64,000 bases of DNA from Clavibacter michiganensis. GTDB lineage: Bacteria; Actinomycetota; Actinomycetes; Actinomycetales; Microbacteriaceae. Location: assembly GCA_002150995.1 (NCBI GenBank), contig MDHJ01000001.1, forward strand, positions 1,116,001 through 1,180,000. The letters run 5' to 3'. Shown piece after piece: positions 52,220 through 62,121 of this stretch. A program made the translations under genes and the position numbers. Position 1 is the first letter of the stretch, and each line of letters begins with the position of its first letter. The notes below the pieces were generated by a model. That model worked only from the letters and a program-made list of their open reading frames with translations. It was not told the DNA's origin and searched no databases.

Positions 52220-53295
52220 TGGCCCACCAATGGCGCGGACTGCTCCGCGAATACGCCGACCGCCTCGACGTCACGGACGCCACCCCGATCATCACGCTCG
52301 GCGAGGGCGGCACCCCGCTCATCCCCGCGCCCGCCCTGTCCGCCCGCACGGGTGCGAAGGTCTGGGTCAAGTACGAGGGCATGAACCCCACGGGCTCCTT
52401 CAAGGACCGCGGCATGACCATGGCGATCTCCAAGGCCGTGGAGCACGGGGCCAAGGCCGTCATCTGCGCGTCGACCGGCAACACGTCCGCGTCCGCCGCG
52501 GCGTACGCGACGCACGCGGGCATCACCGCCGCCGTGCTCGTGCCCGAGGGCAAGATCGCGATGGGCAAGCTCAGCCAGGCCGTCGCGCACGACGCCCAGC
52601 TGCTCCAGGTGCGCGGCAACTTCGATGACTGCCTCGACATCGCGCGGGAGCTGAGCGCGAACTACCCGGTGCACCTCGTCAACTCGGTCAACAACGACCG
52701 CATCGAGGGCCAGAAGACGGGCGCGTTCGAGGTCGTCGAGGTCCTGGGCGACGCCCCCGACTTCCACTTCATCCCCGTCGGCAACGCCGGCAACTACACC
52801 GCGTACACGCGCGGCTACCGCGAGGACCTCGAGGCCGGCAACGCGACGCGCCTCCCGCGCATGTTCGGCTTCCAGGCCGCGGGCAGCGCGCCCATCGTCG
52901 ACGGCGCCATCGTCAAGGACCCCGACACCATCGCCAGCGCCATCCGCATCGGCAACCCCGCGTCGTGGAAGCTCGCCCTCGAGGCGCAGCTGCTCACGGA
53001 CGGCTACTTCGGCGCGATCTCCGACGCGAAGATCCTCGAGGCGCACCGCATCCTGTCCGCCGAGGTCGGCATCTTCGTGGAGCCGGCGTCGGCCATCAGC
53101 GTCGCGGGGCTCCTCGAGCGCGCCGAGGCCGGGCAGATCCCGAAGGGCGCCACCGTCGTCCTCACGGTCACGGGCCACGGGCTGAAGGACCCGCAGTGGG
53201 CGCTCCGCACGGCCGACGGCTCCGACGTCGCCCCCACGAGCGTCGGCGTCGACATCGCCGAGATCGCGGGCGTGCTCGACCTGGTCGCGTCGTGA
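52219..53295 (+). CDS. thrC: Threonine synthase
   Basis: Converts O-phosphohomoserine to threonine with PLP. The 358-residue fold-type II enzyme shows the PLP lysine in NPTGSFKDRGM (about residue 62), the CASTGNTSASAAAYA phosphate loop and PVGNAGNYTAYTRG. LTVTGHGLKDPQ near the C-terminus is typical of ThrC. The start ATG shares its A with the stop of hom, and thrB overlaps its end by four bases. Length matches the short bacterial/plant-type class. Confidence 0.97.
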   Translation: MAHQWRGLLREYADRLDVTDATPIITLGEGGTPLIPAPALSARTGAKVWVKYEGMNPTGSFKDRGMTMAISKAVEHGAKAVICASTGNTSASAAAYATHAGITAAVLVPEGKIAMGKLSQAVAHDAQLLQVRGNFDDCLDIARELSANYPVHLVNSVNNDRIEGQKTGAFEVVEVLGDAPDFHFIPVGNAGNYTAYTRGYREDLEAGNATRLPRMFGFQAAGSAPIVDGAIVKDPDTIASAIRIGNPASWKLALEAQLLTDGYFGAISDAKILEAHRILSAEVGIFVEPASAISVAGLLERAEAGQIPKGATVVLTVTGHGLKDPQWALRTADGSDVAPTSVGVDIAEIAGVLDLVAS

Positions 53296-54257
53296 CCGAC
53301 GGCCGGACCGGCTCGCCCCTCGCACTCGGCCGGCGCGTGCAGGTGCGCGTGCCCGCCACGAGCGCCAACCTCGGCCCCGGCTTCGACACCCTGGGCCTCG
53401 CGCTCGCGCTCTACGACGACCTCACGGTCACGGTCCGCGACGAGCCCGGTGCGACGGTCGACGTCCGCGGCGTCGGCGCGGGCGAGGTGCCGACCGACGC
53501 GTCCAACCTCGTCGTCACCGCCATCGCGCACACCTTCGCCGCGTTCGACCAGCCGATGCCCGGCCTCGACCTCGTCGCCGAGAACCGCATCCCGCACGGC
53601 CGCGGCCTCGGCTCCTCCGGCGCCGCCATCGTCTCCGGCATCATGGCAGCCCAGGGCCTCCTCCAGGGGACGGTCGAGATCGACGCCGACGCGCTGCTGC
53701 GCCTCGCCACCGAGATGGAGGGGCACCCGGACAACGTGGCGCCCGCGCTCTTCGGCGGCCTCACCATCGCCTGGGTCGACGGCGCCGGGCCGCAGCACAA
53801 GAAGCTGGCCGTGCACCGCGGCGTCTCGCCGCTCGTGCTCGTGCCGGTGGCCACCATGTCCACCGCGCTCGCGCGCAGCCTCCAGCCGGAGTCGGTCCCG
53901 CACGAGGACGCGATCTTCAACGTCTCCCGCTCGGCGCTCCTCATCGCGGCCCTCATCCAGAGCCCCGAGCTCCTGCTCGCCGCCACCGAGGACCGCCTGC
54001 ACCAGGACTACCGCGCCGCGGCGATGCCCGAGACGAACCAGCTCATCCACCTGCTCCGCGAGCGGGGCTACGCGGCCGTCGTCTCCGGGGCGGGCCCGTC
54101 GCTCCTCGTCCTCGGCAGCGACCCGGGCCAGCGGCTCACGGCCGCCGAGCTCGTGGCGGAGCGCAGCTCCTCGCCGTGGCAGGCGCTCATGCTCGCCGTG
54201 GACGTCAAGGGCTGCACGGTCCAGGTCGTCGACGCCGGCGCCGCATCCGCCGCGTAG
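53292..54257 (+). CDS. thrB: Homoserine kinase
   Basis: Phosphorylates homoserine to supply threonine synthase. The 321-residue GHMP kinase has VPATSANLGPGFDTLGLAL at the N-terminus, the nucleotide-binding PHGRGLGSSGAAIVSG and a C-terminal GAGPSLLVLG motif. GTG 53292 overlaps the thrC stop as GTGA, so the hom-thrC-thrB unit is translationally linked. A stem-loop ends the operon 14 bases after its stop. Confidence 0.96.
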   Translation: MTDGRTGSPLALGRRVQVRVPATSANLGPGFDTLGLALALYDDLTVTVRDEPGATVDVRGVGAGEVPTDASNLVVTAIAHTFAAFDQPMPGLDLVAENRIPHGRGLGSSGAAIVSGIMAAQGLLQGTVEIDADALLRLATEMEGHPDNVAPALFGGLTIAWVDGAGPQHKKLAVHRGVSPLVLVPVATMSTALARSLQPESVPHEDAIFNVSRSALLIAALIQSPELLLAATEDRLHQDYRAAAMPETNQLIHLLRERGYAAVVSGAGPSLLVLGSDPGQRLTAAELVAERSSSPWQALMLAVDVKGCTVQVVDAGAASAA

Positions 54258-54270
54258 CCGCATCCGCACG

Positions 54271-54308
54271 ACCCGGCGCGCCGTTCCCCCGCGGGCGGTG
54301 CGCCGGGT
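54271..54308 (+). terminator. Terminator of the lysA-hom-thrC-thrB unit
   Basis: ACCCGGCGC (54271-54279) and GCGCCGGGT (54300-54308) pair exactly; G/C-rich inner sequence could extend the stem. Confidence 0.72.
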
Positions 54309-54310
54309 GC

Positions 54311-54541
54311 TAGGCTCATCGCGACCCCGGGGTCGACGGATCCACGCACGCGCGTCGGAGATCCGGTCCCGGTGGTCGTTCTCACCACTCACCCGCTGTC
54401 GTCTCTGCAAGATCCCGTGCCTTCGTGCCCGACAGCAGCTCCGGACGGAATCAGACCGTCCGCCGCTCGGCAGAGACGCACGCGATCGGCTCTCCTCCGC
54501 ACGGGCTTCGTCCCGGCGGATCGGGGAAAGGACCCACGCAC
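54311..54541 (+). promoter_or_regulatory. rho promoter and long untranslated leader
   Basis: TAGGCT at 54311-54316 follows the thrB terminator and would start transcription near 54323, leaving a leader of about 219 bases before ATG 54542. The leader is C-rich with stretches poor in G (for example around 54380-54412), as expected for Rho loading, consistent with autoregulation by attenuation known for rho genes. GGGGAAAGGA supplies the ribosome site. No conserved riboswitch is seen. Confidence 0.5.
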
Positions 54542-57007
54542 ATGACCGATGTCGACAACCGCGCCACCGTCGCGGACCTGAGCGCGCTCCGCGTCTCCCA
54601 GCTCCAGGCCATCGCCTCCGAGCTCGGGATCCCGGGCGGCTCCAAGCTCCGGAAGGGCGAGCTCGTGACCGCGATCTCCGAGATCCAGGCTGCCCGGGGA
54701 CTCACCGTCCCCGCCCTCACGGAGGCCGTCGCCTCCGACGCGCCCGCCGAGACCGGCGACGCGACACCCGCCGCCGACGCGACCGCTGCCGCTGACGCGG
54801 CGCCCGTCGTCGAGGAGGCACCCGCCCCGGAGCCCGTCGTCGCCGACGCCGCTCCTGTCGCGGACGCCGCTCCTGCCGCCGAGGCCCCTGCTGCCGAGGC
54901 GCCTGCTGCCGAGGCGCCTGCCGCCGAGGCCCCCTCCCGCTCCGGCCGCGGATCCCGCCGCGCCACCACCGCCCGCATCGTGCCGGAGCGCATCGAGGAG
55001 CCCGTCGAGGCGCCCGCCGTCGCCGAGCCCGCGAGCACCGGCCTCGAGGCGCGCATCGCGCAGGCCACCACCGGCCGCACCGAGGCGCCCCGTACCGACG
55101 CGCCCCGTGCCGATGAGAGCCGCACCGAGGCGCCCACCGGTCGCCGTGGATCGCGCCGCGCCTCGAGCGCCGGCGTCGTCGACCCCGCCGCCGAGGCCCC
55201 CCGCCAGGCCGCGCAGCACGTGAACAGCGGCCAGACGGCCGACCAGCTCGTCCCCGCCGAGGCCGAGGCGCCCGCCGCCGACGCGTCGACCGAGGAGCAG
55301 GCTCCCGCGCAGCGCTCCGGCCGTGGCCGCCGCCGCGGAGGACGCGACTCCCAGGAGACGGCCGCGCAGGACGCGACCACCGCCCCGGCCCAGGACGCGT
55401 CCGCGCCGGCCGCCGAGGCCTCCGCGCCCGAGCGCCAGGGCGACGACCGCGACGCCGACGGACAGGACGGCCGCCGCGACGACCAGCCCCGCGAGGGCGG
55501 CCGCAACCGCAGCCGCAACCGCCGCAACCGCGACCGAGGCCGCGACCAGGACGACCAGCAGCAGGGCGGCCGCGACCAGGCACCCCGCGATCAGGCGCCC
55601 CGCGAGCCCGACGCCGACGACGAGGCGCAGGAGGAGGCCCGCACGGGCCGCCAGCGTCAGAACGGCCGCGGCCAGGGCGACCGCACGCAGGACGTGCGCG
55701 CCGACCAGGCCCGCGCCGACCTCGGCCGCGACGACGACCGGGGCGGGCGCAGCCGCTACCGCGACCGCAAGCGCGGCCGCGGCCAGGGCGGCGACGACTT
55801 CGAGCCCGAGGTCACCGAGGACGACGTGCTCCTGCCCGTCGCCGGCATCCTCGACGTGCTCGACAACTACGCGTTCGTCCGCACGTCCGGCTACCTGCCG
55901 GGCACCAACGACGTGTACGTCTCGCTCGGCCAGGTGAAGAAGCACTCGCTGCGGAAGGGCGACGCCATCGTCGGCGCCATCCGCCAGCCGCGCGAGAACG
56001 ACAGCCAGAGCCGCCAGAAGTACAACGCCATCGTGAAGATCGACTCGGTCAACGGCCTGCCGCCCGAGGAGGCCGCGAACCGCGTCGAGTTCGGCAAGCT
56101 CACGCCGCTGTACCCGCAGGACCGCCTCAGCCTGGAGACCGAGCCCGCCAAGCTCACGACGCGGATCATCGACCTCGTGTCGCCGATCGGCAAGGGCCAG
56201 CGCGGCCTCATCGTCTCCCCGCCCAAGGCCGGCAAGACGCTGGTCCTCCAGGCCATCGCGAACGCCATCGCCACGAACAACCCCGAGGTCCACCTCATGG
56301 TCGTCCTGGTCGACGAGCGTCCCGAGGAGGTCACCGACATGCAGCGCACGGTGAAGGGCGAGGTCATCGCCTCGACCTTCGACCGTCCCGCCGAGGACCA
56401 CACCACGGTCGCCGAGCTCGCCATCGAGCGCGCGAAGCGCCTCGTGGAGCTCGGTCACGACGTGGTCGTCCTGCTCGACTCCATCACCCGCCTCGGTCGC
56501 GCCTACAACCTCGCGGCGCCCGCGTCGGGCCGCATCCTCTCGGGCGGCGTCGACTCGTCGGCGCTCTACCCGCCGAAGCGCTTCTTCGGGGCGGCGCGCA
56601 ACATCGAGCACGGGGGGTCGCTCACGATCCTCGCCACGGCGCTCGTGGAGACCGGATCCAAGATGGACGAGGTGATCTTCGAGGAGTTCAAGGGCACCGG
56701 CAACATGGAGCTCCGCCTCTCCCGCGCCCTCGCCGACAAGCGGATCTTCCCGGCCGTCGACGTCAACGCCTCCGGCACGCGCCGCGAGGAGATGCTCATG
56801 GGCGCCGACGAGGTCAAGGTCACCTGGAAGCTGCGCCGCGCACTCGCCGGGCTCGAGCAGCAGCAGGCCCTCGAGATCGTCCTCAGCCGCCTGAAGGAGA
56901 CGACGTCCAACGTCGAGTTCCTGATGAAGGTGCAGGCCTCCATGCCCAACACCGCCAACGGCGTGTCCCACCAGAGCCACGGGCACGGCGCGCACGAGAA
57001 GGGCTGA
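54542..57007 (+). CDS. rho: Transcription termination factor Rho, with long N-terminal insertion
   Basis: RNA-dependent ATPase ring that terminates untranslated transcripts. The 821-residue protein begins with a Rho_N helix domain ([18 protein letters not shown]), followed by a disordered insertion of about 350 residues rich in Ala/Glu, then Arg/Asp/Gln/Asn. The RNA-binding OSB-like domain begins near residue 425 ([15 protein letters not shown]), the Walker A SPPKAGKT is near residue 557, and [16 protein letters not shown] is Walker B. Long basic insertions are known from actinobacterial Rho and bind RNA. Within the insertion AEAPA is repeated (54878-54931). An in-frame GTG at 54425 is rejected for lack of conserved sequence. 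Confidence 0.97.
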   Translation: MTDVDNRATVADLSALRVSQLQAIASELGIPGGSKLRKGELVTAISEIQAARGLTVPALTEAVASDAPAETGDATPAADATAAADAAPVVEEAPAPEPVVADAAPVADAAPAAEAPAAEAPAAEAPAAEAPSRSGRGSRRATTARIVPERIEEPVEAPAVAEPASTGLEARIAQATTGRTEAPRTDAPRADESRTEAPTGRRGSRRASSAGVVDPAAEAPRQAAQHVNSGQTADQLVPAEAEAPAADASTEEQAPAQRSGRGRRRGGRDSQETAAQDATTAPAQDASAPAAEASAPERQGDDRDADGQDGRRDDQPREGGRNRSRNRRNRDRGRDQDDQQQGGRDQAPRDQAPREPDADDEAQEEARTGRQRQNGRGQGDRTQDVRADQARADLGRDDDRGGRSRYRDRKRGRGQGGDDFEPEVTEDDVLLPVAGILDVLDNYAFVRTSGYLPGTNDVYVSLGQVKKHSLRKGDAIVGAIRQPRENDSQSRQKYNAIVKIDSVNGLPPEEAANRVEFGKLTPLYPQDRLSLETEPAKLTTRIIDLVSPIGKGQRGLIVSPPKAGKTLVLQAIANAIATNNPEVHLMVVLVDERPEEVTDMQRTVKGEVIASTFDRPAEDHTTVAELAIERAKRLVELGHDVVVLLDSITRLGRAYNLAAPASGRILSGGVDSSALYPPKRFFGAARNIEHGGSLTILATALVETGSKMDEVIFEEFKGTGNMELRLSRALADKRIFPAVDVNASGTRREEMLMGADEVKVTWKLRRALAGLEQQQALEIVLSRLKETTSNVEFLMKVQASMPNTANGVSHQSHGHGAHEKG

Positions 57008-57010
57008 CGC

Positions 57011-58090
57011 GTGTTCGAGTCCGTCGTCCAGCTGCTGGAGGAGCACGAGGAGCTCCAGCAGCAGCTCGGCGACCCCGAGCTGCACGCCGACGCCGCCCGC
57101 TCCCGCAAGGTCAACCGCCGCTACGCGGAGCTCAGCCGCATCGTCGCCGCCCACGCGGAATGGACCCAGCTGGGCGACGACCTGGCCGCCGCGCGCGAGC
57201 TGGCCGAGGAGGACGCGGCGTTCGCCGACGAGATCCCCGGCCTCGAGGAGTCGCTCGACCAGGCGCAGGAGAAGCTCCGGCGACTCCTGATCCCGCGCGA
57301 CCCGGACGACGCGCGCGACGTCATCATGGAGATCAAGATGGGGGAGGGCGGCGCGGAGTCCGCGCTGTTCGCCGCCGACCTCCTGCGCATGTACCTCCAC
57401 TACGCCGAGTCGCGCCGCTGGAAGACCGAGGTCCTCAGCCAGACGCAGAGCGACCTCGGCGGCTACAAGGACGTGCAGGTCGCCATCAAGGGCACCTCGG
57501 ACGACCCCGCGCTCGGCGTGTGGGCGCACCTCAAGTACGAGGGCGGGGTGCACCGCGTCCAGCGGGTGCCGGCGACCGAGTCGCAGGGCCGCATCCACAC
57601 CTCGGCCGCGGGCGTGCTCGTGATCCCCGAGGTGGAGGAGGTCGAGGAGGTCGCCATCGACCCCAACGACCTCAAGATCGACGTGTACCGCTCGTCCGGC
57701 CCCGGCGGCCAGTCGGTCAACACGACCGACTCCGCCGTCCGCATCACCCACCTGCCCACGGGCATCGTGGTCGCGATGCAGAACGAGAAGAGCCAGCTGC
57801 AGAACCGCGAGGCGGGCATGCGCGTACTGCGCGCCCGCGTGCTCGCGAAGCAGCAGGAGGAGATCGACGCGGAGGCCTCGGCCGTGCGCCGGAGCCAGAT
57901 CCGCACGATGGACCGGTCCGAGCGCATCCGCACGTACAACTTCCCGGAGAACCGCATCGCGGACCACCGCACGGGCTACAAGGCGTACAACCTCGACGCC
58001 GTGATGGACGGCGCCCTCGACCCGGTAGTGGAGTCGTGCATCCTGGCCGACGAGGAGGCGCGCCTCGACGCGCTCGGGACGGACGCGTGA
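57011..58090 (+). CDS. prfA: Peptide chain release factor 1
   Basis: Recognises UAA and UAG stop codons and triggers peptide release. The 359-residue protein has the RF1-specific PAT tripeptide in RVPATESQG and the GGQ motif in [10 protein letters not shown] (about residues 232-234), where PrmC methylates the glutamine. It starts with GTG 3 bases after the rho stop, using a ribosome site within the rho end. prmC follows. Confidence 0.97.
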   Translation: MFESVVQLLEEHEELQQQLGDPELHADAARSRKVNRRYAELSRIVAAHAEWTQLGDDLAAARELAEEDAAFADEIPGLEESLDQAQEKLRRLLIPRDPDDARDVIMEIKMGEGGAESALFAADLLRMYLHYAESRRWKTEVLSQTQSDLGGYKDVQVAIKGTSDDPALGVWAHLKYEGGVHRVQRVPATESQGRIHTSAAGVLVIPEVEEVEEVAIDPNDLKIDVYRSSGPGGQSVNTTDSAVRITHLPTGIVVAMQNEKSQLQNREAGMRVLRARVLAKQQEEIDAEASAVRRSQIRTMDRSERIRTYNFPENRIADHRTGYKAYNLDAVMDGALDPVVESCILADEEARLDALGTDA

Positions 58091-58168
58091 CGGCCCGACC
58101 CGGCGTGGCGGGCACCGCATCGCGCGGATCCGCCGCCCTCGGCACCCGGGCGCGCGGCCCGCTCGCCC

Positions 58169-59044
58169 GTGCCTGACGGGGAGGGCGTCCCCTCGACCGT
58201 GGACGCCCTCCGCATGCGCGTCGGGCAGGCGCTGGCCGCCGCCGGCGTCGAGGACCCCGCGGTCGACGCGGAGCTCCTGATCGGCCACGTGCTCGGGCTC
58301 TCCCGCGGGCAGGTGCAGTCGCGCGCGATCACGCGCGCGGCCGTCGCGACCGCGGACGCCGCGCGCGTCCTCGAGCTGGCCGCGCGCCGTGCCCGCCGCG
58401 AGCCGCTGCAGCACATCACGGGCGTCGCCCACTTCCGCTCCCTCGAGCTCCAGGTCGGCCCCGGCGTGTTCGTGCCGCGTCCCGAGACGGAGCACGTCGC
58501 GCAGCTCGCGATCGACGCGCTGGGCGCGGCCCCCGGCGATGCGCCCGTCGCCGTCGACCTCGGCACGGGATCCGGCGCGCTCGCGCTCGCGCTGGCCACC
58601 GAGGTGCCGCACGCCCGCGTCCACGCCGTCGAGGTCTCGCCCGCCGCGCACGCCTGGACGGCCCGCAACGTCGCCCGGATCGCACCCCGCGTCGACCTCG
58701 TCCTCGGCGACCTGGCCGACGCCTTCCCCGCGCTCGACGGGACGGTCTCGGTCGTCGTGTCCAACCCGCCGTACATCCCCGTGGACGCGGTGCCGCGCGA
58801 CCCGGAGGTGCGGCTGCACGATCCCGCGCTAGCCCTCTACGGCGGGACCGACGGCCTCGACGTCGTCCGTCTCGTCTCCGCCACCGCGCGGCGGCTCCTG
58901 CACCCGGGCGGCGCCCTCGTGATCGAGCACGGCGAGCTGCAGGGCGACGCGATCCGCGCCCTGCTCGACGCCGACGGCTGGCGCGCGACGGCCACGCACC
59001 AGGACCTCACGCGGCGCGACCGCGCGACGACCGCCGTCCGCTGA
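58169..59044 (+). CDS. prmC: Release factor glutamine methyltransferase
   Basis: Methylates the GGQ glutamine of release factors using S-adenosylmethionine. 291 residues with an N-terminal helical RF-binding domain (VDAELLIGHVLGLSRGQVQS) and a class I methyltransferase with DLGTGSGALALALA and the catalytic NPPYIP (Asn about residue 199). The substrate gene prfA is directly upstream, 78 bases away. The GTG 58169 lacks an obvious ribosome site; no better start exists. Confidence 0.95.
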   Translation: MPDGEGVPSTVDALRMRVGQALAAAGVEDPAVDAELLIGHVLGLSRGQVQSRAITRAAVATADAARVLELAARRARREPLQHITGVAHFRSLELQVGPGVFVPRPETEHVAQLAIDALGAAPGDAPVAVDLGTGSGALALALATEVPHARVHAVEVSPAAHAWTARNVARIAPRVDLVLGDLADAFPALDGTVSVVVSNPPYIPVDAVPRDPEVRLHDPALALYGGTDGLDVVRLVSATARRLLHPGGALVIEHGELQGDAIRALLDADGWRATATHQDLTRRDRATTAVR

Positions 59045-59090
59045 CGTCGGGCGACATCCACCGCGACCGCGTGCTCGACTGCGCGCGGGT

Positions 59091-59765
59091 TCAGCCCGGG
59101 GCCGCGCCCGGCGCCTGCGCCGGGGCCGCGCGCCGGATGAACTCCTCGACGGCCGGCATGAGGTCCCCGGGCCCGCGGACGTGGTGCCCGGTGATCCCGA
59201 GCGCGCGCGCCGAGGCGACGTTGTCGAGCCGGTCGTCCGCGAAGAAGGTCCGCTCGGCCGGGTGGTCGTACGCGGCGAGCACCCCGCGGAAGACGGCGGG
59301 ATCGGGCTTCCGTGCGCCGTATCCGCTCGACGTCCGCAGGTGCTCGAGCCCGAAGAGGGGCACCAGCTCGGGGGCCAGCGTCGGCAGATGACGCGCCGCG
59401 AGGGCGTTGTTGTTGGTGAGGAGGGTGATGCGCCCGGCCTCGCGGGCCCGGGCCACGGCCACGAGCGCCGACGGACGCACCACCATCGACGCGCGTCGGC
59501 GGCGGACCCACTCGTCCTCGTCCATCTCGACGCCCACGGCGCGGCAGAAGGCGTCGAGGTACGCGTCGGCGTCGAAGCGACCCGCCTCCGCGGCCCATTC
59601 GCCGTCGTCGTTGTACCAGCGCCGGCGGAGCTCGGCGAGGTCGTGACCCGTCGCCTGGGTGATGCGGTCGGCCGGCCCCCGCCAGTCGTGGTCGTACAGC
59701 ACGTCGTCCATGTCGAACACGAACAGCAGCCCGCGGGCATCGGGGGAGGAGGGCGCGGAGGTCAC
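59091..59765 (-). CDS. HAD-superfamily hydrolase
   Basis: 224 residues with the HAD motifs FVFDMDDVLYD (nucleophile and acid Asp), LLTNNN (motif II), GARKPDPAVF (Lys, motif III) and FFADDRLDNVASA (motif IV). It is probably a small-molecule phosphatase of the phosphoglycolate phosphatase/epoxide-hydrolase-N type; substrate unknown. It is transcribed opposite to the surrounding prfA-prmC-tsaC genes, so it is an independent unit. A CATACT (minus strand, 59773-59778) ends seven bases before its GTG start. Confidence 0.9.
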   Translation of the reverse strand: MTSAPSSPDARGLLFVFDMDDVLYDHDWRGPADRITQATGHDLAELRRRWYNDDGEWAAEAGRFDADAYLDAFCRAVGVEMDEDEWVRRRRASMVVRPSALVAVARAREAGRITLLTNNNALAARHLPTLAPELVPLFGLEHLRTSSGYGARKPDPAVFRGVLAAYDHPAERTFFADDRLDNVASARALGITGHHVRGPGDLMPAVEEFIRRAAPAQAPGAAPG

Positions 59766-59848
59766 GCGCCCCAGTATGCGGGCGGCGGCGCGGCGCGGAC
59801 GCCCCGCTCAGGGCCCGGGCGACCGGCTCGGCTACGATGAGCGACGAC

Positions 59849-60805
59849 ATGGCGCGCATCTACGACTGCTCAGTCGACACCGACCTCCTCACCGGCATGA
59901 GACTCGCCCGACAGGCGGTGGGCCGCGGCGAGGTCGTCGTCATCCCCACGGACACCGTGTACGGGATCGCCGCCGACGCGTTCAACCCCCAGGCGGTGCA
60001 GCGGCTCCTCGACGCGAAGGGCCGCGGACGCGACGCCCCGCCGCCCGTCCTCATCCCCGGGCAGTCCACGCTCGACGCCCTGGCCGACTTCGTCCCCGAC
60101 GTCGTCCGCCGCCTGGTCGACGAGTTCTGGCCGGGCGGCCTCACGGTGATCCTCGTGGCGCAACCGTCCCTCGTCTGGGACCTCGGCGAGACGCGCGGTA
60201 CCGTGGCGCTCCGCATGCCCGCCAACTCGTACGCGCTGGAGCTCCTCGCGGAGACCGGCCCGCTCGCGGTGTCGTCCGCGAACCGAACGGGCGAGCCCGC
60301 CGCCGCCAGCGCCGAGGACGCGGTCGCCCAGCTGGGCGAGAGCGTGGAGATCTTCCTCGACGGCGGCGCCGCCGGGGGAGCGGCCTCCACCATCGTCGAC
60401 GCGTCGCGCGTCACCGCGGCCGGCGGCCGCGTCCGCATCGTCCGGGAGGGCGCCGTCACGCGCGCGCAGATCCAGCACCTCATCGGCGACGAGCTCGAGC
60501 CCGTCGTGCAGGCGCCGTCCGAGTCCGCCGACGACGCGTCGGGCCCCGAGGCCGCCGACGAGACGTCCGACTCCGAGCCCGCCCTCGTGCCGGACGAGCC
60601 CGCGACGCCGCGCGGCACGGCGAGCGGCGCCGAGCGCGGCGACCGCGTCCCCGAGCCGGCCGCCCCCGCGGACCCGCAGGCGGGCCCTACCTACCCGGCG
60701 TTCGTCGAGCCCGACGCGCAGCGGGCGTTCGACGCGCAGCCGGCATCCGAGGAGCCGCAGGCCTCCGCCGAGCCCCCCGCGGATCCGCCCGCGCACCCCC
60801 GGTGA
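59849..60805 (+). CDS. tsaC: L-threonylcarbamoyladenylate synthase, with disordered C-terminal extension
   Basis: Makes threonylcarbamoyl-AMP from threonine, bicarbonate and ATP for tRNA t6A modification. The YrdC/Sua5 fold is clear: VVVIPTDTVYGIAADAF, the catalytic-site KGRGRDAPPPVLI, WPGGLTVILVA and AVSSANRTGEPAA. After about residue 215 the protein continues for about 100 residues of Glu/Ala/Pro-rich disordered sequence, longer than short YrdC proteins and without a recognisable Sua5 domain. ATG 59849 is preferred; ATG 59837 overlaps a TACGAT (-10-like) at 59833-59838. The WecA-like gene overlaps the end by four bases. Confidence 0.93.
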   Translation: MARIYDCSVDTDLLTGMRLARQAVGRGEVVVIPTDTVYGIAADAFNPQAVQRLLDAKGRGRDAPPPVLIPGQSTLDALADFVPDVVRRLVDEFWPGGLTVILVAQPSLVWDLGETRGTVALRMPANSYALELLAETGPLAVSSANRTGEPAAASAEDAVAQLGESVEIFLDGGAAGGAASTIVDASRVTAAGGRVRIVREGAVTRAQIQHLIGDELEPVVQAPSESADDASGPEAADETSDSEPALVPDEPATPRGTASGAERGDRVPEPAAPADPQAGPTYPAFVEPDAQRAFDAQPASEEPQASAEPPADPPAHPR

Positions 60806-62121
60806 CCTACTACGCGGCCATGGCGGTCGTCTCGGCGGTCATCACGCTCGTCCTGTCGATGGTCGTCATGAAGCTCGGCTACCGCTACAAGCTGTATCCC
60901 GCCATCCGCGCGCGCGACGTGCACACCCGGCCGACGCCGCGCCTGGGGGGCGTGGCCATGTTCGCCGGCATCCTGGTGGCGTTCGCCGTCGCGTCGCAGG
61001 TCTCCTGGTTCGGGCTGGTCTTCGACCGGCCCGGCCCCGTCATCGCGATCCTCGGGGCCGCGCTCATGATCGTCGTCATCGGCGTCCTCGACGACGTCTA
61101 CGACCTCGACTGGATGATCAAGCTGGCCGGGCAGATCCTCGCCGCGGGCCTCCTCGCCTGGCAGGGCGTCGCGATCTCCTCGCTGCCCATCGGCGGCCTC
61201 ACCGTCGGCTCCTCGCAGATGTCGATCATGCTGACGATCTTCGCGATCGTCCTCGTCATGAACGCCGTCAACTTCATCGACGGGCTCGACGGCCTCGTCG
61301 CCGGCGTCGCGATCATCGCCAACGGCGCCTTCTTCCTCTACAGCTTCCTGCTCTCGGACACCGCGACCGGCCAGACGGAGCGCTTCAACCTCGCGTCGCT
61401 CATCAGCGCCATCCTCATCGGCGCCTGCCTCGGGTTCCTCCCCTTCAACTGGCATCCCGCCAAGCTGTTCATGGGCGACGCCGGGGCGCTGCTGGTCGGG
61501 CTCCTCATGGCCACGAGCGCCATCGCCGTCACGGGCGAGATCGACCCCAACCCGGAGACGTTCGGCCGCTCCCAGCTCCTCCCGGCGTTCCTCCCGATCC
61601 TCCTGCCGTTCGCGATCCTCATCGTGCCGCTGCTCGACTTCGCCCTCGCGGTGTTCCGGCGCCTCAAGGCGGGCAAGTCGCCGTTCAGCGCCGACCGCAA
61701 GCACCTCCACCACCGTCTGCTCGACATGGGCCACTCGCGCCTGCACGCGACGCTCATCTTCTACGCGTGGACGGGCGTCGTCTCGGCCGGGTGCCTCCTC
61801 ATGTTCGTCGTGCAGCCGTACGCGTGGGGCGTCGGCTTCATCGCCGTCGGCATGATCGCCTGCGCCGTCGTGACGCTCGCGCCGCTCAGCCGGCGCAAGC
61901 GCCTCGAGGCCGCGGCGCAGCTGGTCCCCGCCGACGCGGACTCCGACGACGCCGCCGCGTTCGACCCCCTCGACGAGGCCGCCCCCGACCGCCCCCTCGC
62001 GCGCCTCAGCGAGGCGGAGCTCGCGACGGTCGAGCGCGAGCACGCCGGCCTCGCCACCGGGGCCATCGCGACCCGACCCACCGACGGCCCGCACCCGGGC
62101 GACAGCAAGGAGACACCATGA
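60802..62121 (+). CDS. Undecaprenyl-phosphate sugar-1-phosphate transferase (WecA/TagO-like, MraY family)
   Basis: 439 residues with about eleven transmembrane helices. The conserved family sites are present: RDVHTRPTPRLGG, the acidic DDVYDLDW, NFIDGLDGLVAGVA, LFMGDAGALL and the C-terminal cytosolic loop SADRKHLHHRLLDMGHSR. It transfers a sugar phosphate, probably GlcNAc- or related, to undecaprenyl phosphate, starting wall glycopolymer synthesis. A Ala/Asp-rich tail of about 60 residues follows the last helix. GTG 60802 overlaps the tsaC stop as GTGA, and the atpI-like gene overlaps its end in the same way. Confidence 0.93.
   Translation: MTYYAAMAVVSAVITLVLSMVVMKLGYRYKLYPAIRARDVHTRPTPRLGGVAMFAGILVAFAVASQVSWFGLVFDRPGPVIAILGAALMIVVIGVLDDVYDLDWMIKLAGQILAAGLLAWQGVAISSLPIGGLTVGSSQMSIMLTIFAIVLVMNAVNFIDGLDGLVAGVAIIANGAFFLYSFLLSDTATGQTERFNLASLISAILIGACLGFLPFNWHPAKLFMGDAGALLVGLLMATSAIAVTGEIDPNPETFGRSQLLPAFLPILLPFAILIVPLLDFALAVFRRLKAGKSPFSADRKHLHHRLLDMGHSRLHATLIFYAWTGVVSAGCLLMFVVQPYAWGVGFIAVGMIACAVVTLAPLSRRKRLEAAAQLVPADADSDDAAAFDPLDEAAPDRPLARLSEAELATVEREHAGLATGAIATRPTDGPHPGDSKETP

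Noticed and set aside
54425-54541. N-terminal extension of Rho from GTG 54425
   Set aside because: The segment has no Rho similarity, lies in the untranslated leader and ATG 54542 has a good ribosome site.
54389-58819. A 1476-codon open frame on the minus strand
   Set aside because: It runs antisense through rho, prfA and prmC; its protein is Arg/Asp/Val/Leu-biased in the way of G/C-rich shadow frames, with no domain, while the plus-strand genes have clear motifs.
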